Assembly (NCBI RefSeq): GCF_018390735.1
Contig: NZ_JAHBCL010000007.1
Span: 83,424-147,423, forward strand
Source: Fusibacter paucivorans
GTDB lineage: Bacteria; Bacillota; Clostridia; Peptostreptococcales; Acidaminobacteraceae
Reading direction: 5' to 3'
DNA length: 64,000 nucleotides
Made by a program: the position numbers and the translations under genes. Within the stretch, counting starts at the first letter, position 1, and each line of letters starts with the position of its first letter. This document shows, one piece after another, positions 1-7,431 of the stretch. The notes below the pieces were generated by a model that was not told where the DNA came from, did no database searches, and saw nothing but the letters and a program-made list of their open reading frames with translations.

Positions 1-423
1 AAAGACTTTGAACTGATCGCCAACGCGTTTGACGTCCATGGAGAGGACGACACACTGCGCGCCAAAACGTTCGCTGGCTTCTTGGATGAGTTCAGGATTG
101 GCGATTGCAGAGCTGTTCACAGAGATTTTATCTGCACCGGATTTTAGCAGGACGTCGAAGTCTTCAACAGTTCGGACGCCGCCGCCGACTGTTAAAGGAA
201 TGAAAACCTGTTTTGCGACATTTTTGACGAGTTCAACCATGGTGCCCCGATTTTCATAAGATGCGGTGATGTCATAAAAGACGAGTTCGTCGGCACCTGA
301 TTCGTAATAGTATTTTGCCATTTCTACTGGATCGGCAATAGTCTTGATATCTTTAAAATTAATGCCTTTAACGACTTGGCCGTCGGCAATATCCAAACAT
401 GGAATGATGCGTTTTTTAATCAT
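1..423 (-). CDS. hisF: Imidazole glycerol phosphate synthase cyclase subunit HisF (partial)
   Basis: Residues 1-141 of a family that is usually about 250 residues; the 3' part lies outside the window. HisF takes ammonia from HisH and converts PRFAR to imidazole glycerol phosphate and AICAR in the cytoplasm. Visible are the N-terminal CLDIADG with the catalytic Asp, the phosphate-binding TVGGGVRT, and SMDVK holding the second catalytic Asp. The ATG at 423-421 overlaps the end of hisA by 8 nt, so translation is probably coupled. Last gene of the his operon that can be seen; hisI, hisE or hisD could follow beyond the edge. Confidence 0.95.
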   Translation of the reverse strand, partial: MIKKRIIPCLDIADGQVVKGINFKDIKTIADPVEMAKYYYESGADELVFYDITASYENRGTMVELVKNVAKQVFIPLTVGGGVRTVEDFDVLLKSGADKISVNSSAIANPELIQEASERFGAQCVVLSMDVKRVGDQFKVF

Positions 424-1144
424 TTGTTTCCTCCTGTAATGCTTTGATGGCTTCGTCAAAGGTAAAGGCATTTTCATAAAAGGCCTTGCCAACGATGACG
501 GCGTCTAAATTGAGAGTGCTGAGTTTTCTTAAATCGTCAAGTGAGGAGACGCCGCCTGAGGCGACAATCTTTTGTTTACTGCCGACTTTGAGCATTTGAT
601 AACTCTTTAAATCTGGGCCAGTCAGCATGCCGTCTCGGCTGATATCCGTATAGAGAATGTTGGAACATCCGACTTGATCCAGCAGTTTAGCGAATTCGAG
701 AAAATGGTATTCCGAAATTTCTGTCCAGCCGTCTGTGGCAATATAACCGCCTTTGGCATCAATGGCACAGACGATTTTTTCGCCGAACTGATTGAGAATA
801 GTTTTAAAAAGATCGAATTGCTTGATAGCCAGCGAGCCGATGATAATGCGATCGACACCGATGTTTGCAAGTGTTTCCACATTTGCCATGGAACGAATGC
901 CGCCGCCGAACTGAACTTTCAGCGATGTCTTTTGAACGATGTCGACAAGGCTTTTAAAATTGACGAACTGACCGTCTTTTGAACCGTCGAGGTCAATGAT
1001 GTGAATATAGTCGGAGCCTTGGTCCTCCCAGTATTTTGCAGCATCCAAGGGATTTTCGTAATAAGTTTTTGATTTGTCGAATGCGCCTTTTTCAAGTCGC
1101 ACGCATTTGCCTTGATAGAGATCAATGGCTGGATATAGTTTCAT
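416..1144 (-). CDS. hisA: ProFAR isomerase HisA
   Basis: 242 residues, normal length. HisA isomerises ProFAR to PRFAR by an Amadori rearrangement, the fourth step of histidine synthesis. It is a TIM barrel: the N-terminal [12 protein letters not shown] carries the first catalytic Asp, [12 protein letters not shown] the second, and GGGIR and ASGGVSS are the two phosphate-binding turns. The start has AGAGGTG a few bases upstream. It follows hisH after 105 bp in which I find no gene or terminator, so it probably shares the operon transcript. Confidence 0.96.
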   Translation of the reverse strand: MKLYPAIDLYQGKCVRLEKGAFDKSKTYYENPLDAAKYWEDQGSDYIHIIDLDGSKDGQFVNFKSLVDIVQKTSLKVQFGGGIRSMANVETLANIGVDRIIIGSLAIKQFDLFKTILNQFGEKIVCAIDAKGGYIATDGWTEISEYHFLEFAKLLDQVGCSNILYTDISRDGMLTGPDLKSYQMLKVGSKQKIVASGGVSSLDDLRKLSTLNLDAVIVGKAFYENAFTFDEAIKALQEETND

Positions 1145-1249
1145 GGAACACCTCTTTATTGGAATGAGATGACACAGCTGTGATGCGAACCGTATGGCAA
1201 ATGCTGCCTATATAGCTGCTTATGCACTGCAATCATCAGATGAATATGC

Positions 1250-1846
1250 TTATAAACTGAAAAAACGTTCTAATAATTTTCGGCCGACTTCAGCACTTTT
1301 TTCAGGGTGGAACTGCATGCCGTAAACTTTGTCACTGCCGACAATGGCTGGCACTTTAACGCCGTCATAATCGACATAGGTGAGGATTTCATCCTCTATG
1401 CCCTGTGCGTAGTAGGAATGTACGAAGTAAACTTCACCTTCGACACCGCTGAAGAGCGACGCTTTGTTTTCAACGAGCGTATTCCATCCAATTTGCGGGA
1501 TGCGTTTCACTTGCGGTTCGGGAAAACGCACCACAGGTCCTTTTAAAAAGCCGAGTCCCTGATAGGTGCCGTTTTCATAGCTGACTTCATAGAGCAGCTG
1601 CATGCCGAGACAGATGCCCAGAATAGGAATGCGTTTTTCGTGTGCCTGTTTGAGCACTTCGACGAGGCCTTGTTGTTCCAGCGCTTCAATGGCATCCCGA
1701 AAGGCGCCGACACCCGGAAGAATAATATGAGACGCCGAGAGAATTTCAGCGGGGCTACTGGTGAGCTTAGCGTCGTTCATCAGCGGTACAACGGCGTTTT
1801 GAACGTTAAATACATTGCCAATACCATAGTCTATAATTGCGATCAT
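1250..1846 (-). CDS. hisH: Imidazole glycerol phosphate synthase glutaminase subunit HisH
   Basis: 198 residues. Class I glutamine amidotransferase that hydrolyses glutamine and feeds ammonia to HisF. The nucleophile elbow GICLGMQLL carries the catalytic Cys, and FHPEKS near the C-terminus supplies the His and Glu of the triad. The oxyanion strand PGVGAF is present near residue 50. The start codon overlaps the hisB stop (ATGA-type, 4 nt), a sign of coupled translation. Confidence 0.96.
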   Translation of the reverse strand: MIAIIDYGIGNVFNVQNAVVPLMNDAKLTSSPAEILSASHIILPGVGAFRDAIEALEQQGLVEVLKQAHEKRIPILGICLGMQLLYEVSYENGTYQGLGFLKGPVVRFPEPQVKRIPQIGWNTLVENKASLFSGVEGEVYFVHSYYAQGIEDEILTYVDYDGVKVPAIVGSDKVYGMQFHPEKSAEVGRKLLERFFSL

Positions 1847-2415
1847 GCAATGACTCCTTTCGTCGTAGGGAGTGTATCCCCGGTAATTTGTACGGATTTT
1901 TTCAGAACATATGCAAGTGCTTTGAAAATATTTTCAATCATGTGATGTGTATTGATGCCTTCCATTTGAATCATATGCAGTGTGATTCGCGCTTCACTGA
2001 CAAACCCCATTAGAAATTCACGCACGAGTTCTGATTCAAAATTGCTGGTAGCAGGTGTTGGAAATTCACATTTAAAGTTTAGAAAAGGTCTGCCGGAAAT
2101 GTCGATTGCGGCGCTAAAAAGCGATTCGTCCATTGGCAGCAAAATGCTTGCGTACCGTTCGATGCCCTTTTTATCGCCAAGTGCCTCATAAAATGCCTTG
2201 CCAATGGCAATGCCGCAGTCTTCGACGATATGATGCGGATCGTCGCCGGCCGCTTTTACGAAGAGCGTAAACCCACTGTGTTTGCCGAGCTGTGACAGCA
2301 TGTGATCGAAAAATGGGATCGTTGTATCGATATCGGGTGCATTTGATTCGTCGAGATTGAGTTGAATAAAAATATTGGTTTCATTGGTGCTGCGTTTATA
2401 GTCAGCGGTTCTCAT
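1843..2415 (-). CDS. hisB: Imidazoleglycerol-phosphate dehydratase HisB
   Basis: 190 residues, the monofunctional dehydratase length, with no fused phosphatase domain. It dehydrates imidazole glycerol phosphate to imidazole acetol phosphate at a di-manganese site. The two internal repeats each keep their metal-binding box: DDPHHIVEDCGIA and NTHHMIENIF. The start overlaps the hisC stop by 4 nt. A histidinol-phosphatase is not seen in this window and must be encoded elsewhere. Confidence 0.96.
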   Translation of the reverse strand: MRTADYKRSTNETNIFIQLNLDESNAPDIDTTIPFFDHMLSQLGKHSGFTLFVKAAGDDPHHIVEDCGIAIGKAFYEALGDKKGIERYASILLPMDESLFSAAIDISGRPFLNFKCEFPTPATSNFESELVREFLMGFVSEARITLHMIQMEGINTHHMIENIFKALAYVLKKSVQITGDTLPTTKGVIA

Positions 2416-3443
2416 GATAGGCCCTCCTTAATGGCGTCCAGCATGGCGTCCATTTCATCTTTGGTGCCAATGGAAATGCGGCAATAACCTTTGAGCTGGT
2501 CGGTGGTAAAGACGCGGATCAAAATACCGGCAGCATCACTGAGTGCTTTTAAATCCACTGTAGGTGCATAGAGCCAAACAAAATTTGCAGCGGATGGAAA
2601 GACCGTAATGGTTTCAAATGCTTTCAGCGCTTCAACAAAGTAGCGGCGATTCTCAATGGTTGTTTGAATACGCTCTTTGAAAAAAGGCAAACTAGCGCGA
2701 TTGATAAGACCGAGGGCAAATTGTTGTGAAAAGAGACTGACATTGTAAGGATATTTTTTTTCCGCCATCGCAGCGACTTGTTCTTTGCCTGCAATACCGA
2801 ACCCAACGCGGAGTCCTGCGAGGCCATAAGCCTTTGAAAGTGTTTTCAAAACAATGAGATTACGGTAATTGCGGCGTTCATCAATCATGCTGTAATCCCT
2901 AAAGGTATCACTGATGAATTCACCATAGGCTTCGTCTAAAATAATCATGGCGTCTGTGGATTCCACTATTTTGATGAGATCTGCTTTTGGAATGAGCAAG
3001 CCAGTCGGATTATTGGGATTGCAGATAAAGACCATGCGCGGTTTTTCCTTTTGAAGAACCTCAATAAAATCGTCAGTGTCAAAACTGTTGTAATCCTTGA
3101 GTTGATAAGGCACAAAGGCACATCGGTAAACTTGTGACACGAGTTCATACATGACAAAGCTCGGCGCAATAGACATGACCTTGTCGCCATAGCTGGTAAA
3201 TGCTTTAAAGAGAATGTCCAAAATTTCATCAGAACCATTGCCGGCAATGACTTCGTCTTCATCGATTTTCATATAGTCGGCATATGCCTTGATGAGCGAC
3301 TGCGAATCGCTTTCCGGATAGCGGTTAAAACCGGCGAGATTCATTTCTGAAAGAATATCATCAATCACCGCATCACTGAGGGGAATATTGATTTCATTTG
3401 CGTTGAGCCTGATTCGCGACTCGACTTCTTCTACTTTGTACAT
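2412..3443 (-). CDS. hisC: Histidinol-phosphate aminotransferase HisC
   Basis: 343 residues. PLP-dependent class II aminotransferase converting imidazole acetol phosphate and glutamate to histidinol phosphate. The PLP lysine lies in LKTLSKAYGLAGLR, the cofactor Asp in ILDEAYGEF, and the NPNNPTG loop is intact. The start overlaps the 3' end of hisG by 13 nt. hisC directly follows hisG, whereas hisD commonly separates them in Firmicute his operons. Confidence 0.96.
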   Translation of the reverse strand: MYKVEEVESRIRLNANEINIPLSDAVIDDILSEMNLAGFNRYPESDSQSLIKAYADYMKIDEDEVIAGNGSDEILDILFKAFTSYGDKVMSIAPSFVMYELVSQVYRCAFVPYQLKDYNSFDTDDFIEVLQKEKPRMVFICNPNNPTGLLIPKADLIKIVESTDAMIILDEAYGEFISDTFRDYSMIDERRNYRNLIVLKTLSKAYGLAGLRVGFGIAGKEQVAAMAEKKYPYNVSLFSQQFALGLINRASLPFFKERIQTTIENRRYFVEALKAFETITVFPSAANFVWLYAPTVDLKALSDAAGILIRVFTTDQLKGYCRISIGTKDEMDAMLDAIKEGLS

Positions 3444-4063
3444 GGAAGCACCTCGATTTCTTCTGGATTAAATAGTGCGGATATTTCATTAATGGTGACG
3501 CGGTTAAATTTATAAGACGCCTTATTGGCGATGAGTACAGGGTTGATGTCAATCACGTCCTTAATGACGACAAGACCGTTTTCTTTAAGCGTGGCACCTG
3601 TTTCGACGATGTCGAAGATGACATCGGACAGTTCCATAATCGGCGCCAGTTCCACTGAGCCGTTGAGATATATGGTTCGGGCATTTGGAAAGAACATGTG
3701 ACAGATGTTTGGATACTTGGTCGCGATGGTAATGCTGCCTTTGAGATTGATATTTTCATCAAACCCGGCAATGGACATACGACATTTTGAAAAATCCAGT
3801 TCATTGAGTTCATAAAAGGATTTGCCGGATTCGAGGATGACATCGCGACCGACGATTCCAAGATCTGCAACGCCTGCGGCAACATATGTCGGCACATCCA
3901 CAGGTTTGACGAGGATGACTTTAATATGGTCAATTTGATAAATGAGCTTTCGCGATTCGATATTGACTGCTTTGACCTTTGAAGAGTACTTTGCAAAGAA
4001 TTCTTCGGAAATGCGGCCTTTGGCCAATGCGAGGGTAACCGGATTAGTGTTGGCTGTATTCAT
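3431..4063 (-). CDS. hisG: ATP phosphoribosyltransferase catalytic subunit HisG (short form)
   Basis: 210 residues, the short HisG type that lacks the C-terminal histidine-binding regulatory domain and needs HisZ. It condenses ATP and PRPP in the first committed step. Family features include LALAKGRISEE at the N-terminus, the DLGIVGRDVI segment and the PRPP-loop-like region DIVETGATLKENGL. It lies 14 bp after hisZ, its regulatory partner, so the two probably form the hetero-octameric enzyme. Confidence 0.96.
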   Translation of the reverse strand: MNTANTNPVTLALAKGRISEEFFAKYSSKVKAVNIESRKLIYQIDHIKVILVKPVDVPTYVAAGVADLGIVGRDVILESGKSFYELNELDFSKCRMSIAGFDENINLKGSITIATKYPNICHMFFPNARTIYLNGSVELAPIMELSDVIFDIVETGATLKENGLVVIKDVIDINPVLIANKASYKFNRVTINEISALFNPEEIEVLPCTK

Positions 4064-4077
4064 AAGAACCTTCCTCT

Positions 4078-5304
4078 CTAATGGATGCTTTCATTTTTAA
4101 ATGTGACGGATACCTTGCCTTTAAATTCGCCAATGGGATATTTGACAATTTCATCTTTGCGCAGGTTAATGACTTTGGCAGTTTTATCGCTTAAGAGAAC
4201 GATGTTTTCAACGGATTGAGCGAGTGCCAAATCAATGGCGGCCTTTTCAGACTGATAAGAGCGTATATCGACGATGAACCCCTTTGAGCGATAAAGCTCG
4301 GCTATTTGAATGCCGCTTTCGCTTATTTTGTGTTCGCAAATCATGATCGCATTTGGTCGATATATTGGTTTTACTGCCATCGTCGAGAGTATTTTATCGA
4401 TTTTAATGGCAAAGCCGCATGCCGGGATGGGTTTGCCGTATTCAGCCGACAGCAGATCATAGCGGCCGCCTGAGCATATTTCTGTAGGACAGTTTTTAAG
4501 ATAGCCCTTAAAGAAGATCCCGTTATAGTATTTGTATTCGCCGAAGATGGTTAAATCCAGTGAAAAATAGGAAGAGAGTTCGTAAGCTTCAACAATTTCA
4601 ACGATTTCTTCCAAATAGTGAATGGCTTGTGTTAAAGCATTCTTCTTTTTAAAGAGCGGATTTTCAATGAAGCGTTTGGCGCGTTCAATGACTTCTTTTG
4701 GTGACCCAGTACAGCCGAGGTATTCGATTAACAGAGCTTCCAATGCTTCGGGAAGCATTTCACGGCGAATGCCGGGAATGTTTTTCGTTGAAAGCAAGAA
4801 GCGAACGCGCTCCGGATCGGGCGCCATTTGATTGATAATCGCTTCAACGGCCTTATACAGTCTGAGTTCACTGACTTCGACCAAGGCTTCTTTGTTGATG
4901 CGAAGCAGTGATTTAATGGCGAGCACGACGATTTCTGCATCGGAAGCGGCTTCTGAGATGCCGTAGTATTCAAGACCGATCTGCGTCATTTCCTGAAGTG
5001 TATTGGCCTGATAGCCAAATGTGTTGGCATAATAGCAGAATTTATTGACGTCATTTAGTTTTTCCTGCTGAAGCATTTTCATCATAGCTGTTGTCGGATC
5101 GTTTTGCAGGGTTAAAATGCCTTTGGTCGGGTCGACAAACCGAACTGATTTTTTGGAATTGCCATTTTTCACGTCACTTTCCGGTTCGTAAATGGGAATG
5201 GAAATTTGAACGTACCCGTGTGCCTTGTAAAGCTGCGTTAATTCCTGTATGAGGGCATATCTTTTTTTGTTGTCAACCAGTGAACCTGTTTTTCGCTGTT
5301 TCAT
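4078..5304 (-). CDS. hisZ: ATP phosphoribosyltransferase regulatory subunit HisZ
   Basis: 408 residues from the ATG at 5304, which has AAAGGA 7 nt upstream. The longer in-frame reading to 5388 would run into the leader terminator and lacks a ribosome site, so I reject it. HisZ is a catalytically inactive HisRS-like protein that activates short HisG and carries histidine feedback. Class II synthetase-like segments are visible (FVDPTKGILTLQNDPTT, then GGRYDLL near residue 280, then GFAIKIDKIL). First structural gene of the operon, about 290 nt after the predicted transcript start. Confidence 0.93.
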   Translation of the reverse strand: MKQRKTGSLVDNKKRYALIQELTQLYKAHGYVQISIPIYEPESDVKNGNSKKSVRFVDPTKGILTLQNDPTTAMMKMLQQEKLNDVNKFCYYANTFGYQANTLQEMTQIGLEYYGISEAASDAEIVVLAIKSLLRINKEALVEVSELRLYKAVEAIINQMAPDPERVRFLLSTKNIPGIRREMLPEALEALLIEYLGCTGSPKEVIERAKRFIENPLFKKKNALTQAIHYLEEIVEIVEAYELSSYFSLDLTIFGEYKYYNGIFFKGYLKNCPTEICSGGRYDLLSAEYGKPIPACGFAIKIDKILSTMAVKPIYRPNAIMICEHKISESGIQIAELYRSKGFIVDIRSYQSEKAAIDLALAQSVENIVLLSDKTAKVINLRKDEIVKYPIGEFKGKVSVTFKNESIH

Positions 5305-5375
5305 AACCAATTCCTTTCTGAATGTGATTGGTATTCGGCTGTTCGTGTGTGAGCCGGTAATTTTTAAGAAGCAAT

Positions 5376-5410
5376 AAAAAAGAGTCATTTAGGACGGACC
5401 TAAATGACTC
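5376..5410 (-). terminator. Intrinsic terminator in the his leader (attenuator)
   Basis: Perfect 12-bp stem (GAGTCATTTAGG with CCTAAATGACTC) and a 5-nt loop, followed by six U residues on the minus strand. It lies between the his promoter and hisZ, downstream of the His-rich leader ORF, so it can only act on the his transcript. A 7-nt segment, CCTAAAT at 5450-5456, can pair with ATTTAGG in its left arm (5399-5405) as an antiterminator. Confidence 0.85.
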
Positions 5411-5494
5411 AGTGTATTCACTATTGACTCATCATAGATACGCGCCCTTATTTAGGAAACTCAAATAGGGTTTATATCTACAATGCTGCAATGA

Positions 5495-5569
5495 CTATGC
5501 GTTATTGAAGATAAAACCCGATCTATGATGATGATGCAGTTGTGTTATTGTAAATGAATAGATATACAT
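5495..5569 (-). CDS. His operon leader peptide with four consecutive His codons
   Basis: Twenty-four codons plus a TAG stop. The peptide begins MYIYSFTITQL, then HHHH, then ends RSGFIFNNA. AGGTG lies 6 nt before the ATG, and the ATG is about 22 nt after the predicted transcript start. The last two His codons plus AGAT (5521-5530) are perfectly complementary over 10 bp to 5430-5439 just before the terminator, so a ribosome paused on His codons would change the leader fold. This is the logic of enterobacterial hisL attenuation. Homology to hisL is not claimed; the call rests on codon content, position and structure. Confidence 0.85.
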   Translation of the reverse strand: MYIYSFTITQLHHHHRSGFIFNNA

Positions 5570-5597
5570 TTGTAACACCTCTAAACTTAATAAAGAT

Positions 5598-5625
5598 ATG
5601 ATAACATGCTGAGGATATTTGTCAA
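5598..5625 (-). promoter_or_regulatory. Promoter of the his operon
   Basis: Minus-strand TTGACA (5620-5625), 16 bp, TATCAT (5598-5603). The transcript start would be near 5591, giving a leader of about 290 nt before hisZ. Confidence 0.8.
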
Positions 5626-5667
5626 TAGATTTCAAAAAATTAATAATTTTAGGATGAGATCAAGGAC

Positions 5668-5696
5668 TTGACAGTAAAAAGACGGTTGGCTATAAT
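5668..5696 (+). promoter_or_regulatory. Promoter of fabT-like gene
   Basis: Consensus TTGACA (5668-5673), 17 bp, TATAAT (5691-5696). The predicted start near 5703 lies inside the palindrome that follows. The 5' leader before the fabT-like ATG is about 150 nt; I see no gene in it. Confidence 0.85.
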
Positions 5697-5699
5697 AAA

Positions 5700-5722
5700 A
5701 ATACTTTGATAATCAAAGTATT
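5700..5722 (+). promoter_or_regulatory. FabT-type operator (perfect palindrome)
   Basis: Eleven-bp arms around one central base, core TTTGATAATCAAA. This matches the FabT operator described in Firmicutes (TTTGATNATCAAA-like). It begins 4 bp after the -10 box and covers the transcript start, so a bound repressor would block the promoter. The first gene encodes a FabT-like protein, which suggests autoregulation. Confidence 0.8.
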
Positions 5723-5856
5723 GGGCTGTTTATATGGAAACGCTAGTAAGAGATTTTTCAGATGACTGCCCTTTTCATTGAAGTTGCAAGGTCTTAAACG
5801 CATTTGTAATGTATCGAGAGATGCCTTGACTTGACAGCGCGGATAGGAGTATATGA

Positions 5857-6312
5857 ATGGAATCTAAACGCGATATTTTAAACAATCTTCTAGTTGTACT
5901 ATTTAATAATATTTTGACCATTGAAGAAAAAGCATTAAAAACAGGTGATTTTAAAAATCTTACCATCAGTGAATTACACGTGATCGAGGCGGTTGGTCTG
6001 GAGAAGGCTCCAAACATGACGCGAATTGCCAATCGACTTGGCGTGACAGTTGGAACGCTGACGATTGCTGTGAATAATCTCGTTCGAAAAGGTTATGTTC
6101 AGCGAGTACGTGATGAAAATGATCGAAGAGTTGTAAAAATAGGTCTGACGGATACCGGCGAGGCAGCTTATCGTCATCATGAGGCATTTCACGATGATAT
6201 GATCGAATTCGTCATTCGCACATTAAGCGACGGTGAGACTGGTGTGCTCGTAGAAGCACTTTCAAAAATCACACTGTATTTTGAAGAAAAATATGGTGAA
6301 GGCATTCAGTAA
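5857..6312 (+). CDS. fabT: FabT-like MarR-family transcriptional repressor
   Basis: 151 residues. Winged-helix MarR protein resembling FabT, the acyl-ACP-responsive repressor of fatty acid synthesis. Visible are the N-terminal helix LFNNILTIEEKAL, the DNA-binding segment MTRIANRLGVTVGTLTIAVNNL, and the wing DENDRRVVKIGLT. AGGAG lies 7 nt before the ATG. Its promoter carries a FabT-type palindrome. In many relatives fabT heads the fab operon; here a DegV/FakB gene follows and no fab gene is seen. Family assignment is strong; the exact FabT function is inferred from the operator and the N-terminal sequence. Confidence 0.8.
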   Translation: MESKRDILNNLLVVLFNNILTIEEKALKTGDFKNLTISELHVIEAVGLEKAPNMTRIANRLGVTVGTLTIAVNNLVRKGYVQRVRDENDRRVVKIGLTDTGEAAYRHHEAFHDDMIEFVIRTLSDGETGVLVEALSKITLYFEEKYGEGIQ

Positions 6313-6444
6313 GTGCTATGTCATGGCTGATGATGAGGCGGCCTTATACACAATTAAAAGGCATAATTATCATTGTACCCCACGATGTTAATGATAAATG
6401 ATTAATAATTTGAACCGCAGGCGTTCATTATACAAGGAGTTTAT

Positions 6445-7284
6445 ATGGGCATTACACTAATAACGGATAGTACCTGTGATCTTTCACCGGCTTTTTTAGC
6501 AGAAAGAAATATTCTTTTCGCACCGCTCAAAGTGCTGTTTAAAGATGGTGAATACATAGATAAAGTGGATCTAACCAATACCGCTTTCTATGAAAAAATG
6601 CGATCATCTGAGACGCTTCCGACGACTTCACAGGTTAATCCTAACGAGTTTTACGAAATTTTTTCAGAAGAACTGCAGAAAGGCAATCAGATTATTGGCG
6701 TTTTTCTGTCTTCTGAATTGAGCGGTACTTATAACTCAGCAGTTGTTGCAAAGGAAATGCTGAATTCAGACTTGATTTTCCTTATTGACAGCAGAACTGC
6801 CAGTTTTTCACTTGGTCTTATGGTGATGCGTCTTTATGATTTGATTCAAGAAGGAAATGATGCGGCAACAATTATGGCAAAAAAAGATGATCTCGTCGCG
6901 AGTGCACAGCTATACGGTATGCTCGATACGCTCGATAACCTGCACAAAGGCGGCAGACTCTCCGCTGGCGCTACGGCACTCGGTAAAATGTTGAACATCA
7001 AGCCGATTATCGAAGTGCAGGAAGGTCAGGTGAATGTTGCCCATAAAGCAAGGGGGAGCCGCAAGGGGATTGCTTGGATGATTGATCAACTGGAAAATGA
7101 TTACCCAATGAGAGAAATTCCAGATATCGCCATCGCCAATGCTGATGCGCCTGAACTGGCGGAGACTTTAAAGCGAGAACTTTTAATGCGGTTTAAAATT
7201 GAACGCATCTACGACGTTGAAGTCGGTGCTGTCATCGGGACGCATACCGGGGAAGGTGTTGTCGGCATCGCATATTTTAAATAG
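6445..7284 (+). CDS. DegV family fatty-acid-binding protein (FakB-like)
   Basis: 279 residues, the usual DegV length. DegV/FakB proteins bind a fatty acid, and FakB members present it to the kinase FakA for phosphorylation and entry into phospholipids. The N-terminal ITDSTCDLS, the LSSELSGTYNSA segment and the DTLDNLHKGGRLS motif are typical. AAGGAG precedes the ATG. It is 132 bp after the FabT-like gene in the same direction with no terminator between, so both are likely controlled by the FabT operator. FakA is not in the window. Confidence 0.88.
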   Translation: MGITLITDSTCDLSPAFLAERNILFAPLKVLFKDGEYIDKVDLTNTAFYEKMRSSETLPTTSQVNPNEFYEIFSEELQKGNQIIGVFLSSELSGTYNSAVVAKEMLNSDLIFLIDSRTASFSLGLMVMRLYDLIQEGNDAATIMAKKDDLVASAQLYGMLDTLDNLHKGGRLSAGATALGKMLNIKPIIEVQEGQVNVAHKARGSRKGIAWMIDQLENDYPMREIPDIAIANADAPELAETLKRELLMRFKIERIYDVEVGAVIGTHTGEGVVGIAYFK

Positions 7285-7342
7285 CTTTGATACCTGTAAA
7301 ACAACAGTTGGCATTAATATGATTAATCGTTGCTTAACGAAT

Positions 7343-7383
7343 AAAAGCGCTCTTTTCGGCAATTGCTGAAAAAAGCGCTTTTT
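7343..7383. terminator. Bidirectional terminator between degV and mrpD
   Basis: Stem arms AAAAGCGCT and AGCGCTTTT, with an inner CTTTTC/GAAAA pairing and a T run on both strands. It lies between convergent genes. Confidence 0.8.
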
Positions 7384-7431
7384 ATATACTGTTTAATGAA
7401 ATGCCATCATTACCGCATTAAACAAGTGCCG

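Noticed and set aside
5376..5603. T-box riboswitch in the his leader
   Set aside because: No T-box consensus (AGGGTGGNACCGCG-like) or antiterminator bulge is present, while a His-rich leader ORF is.
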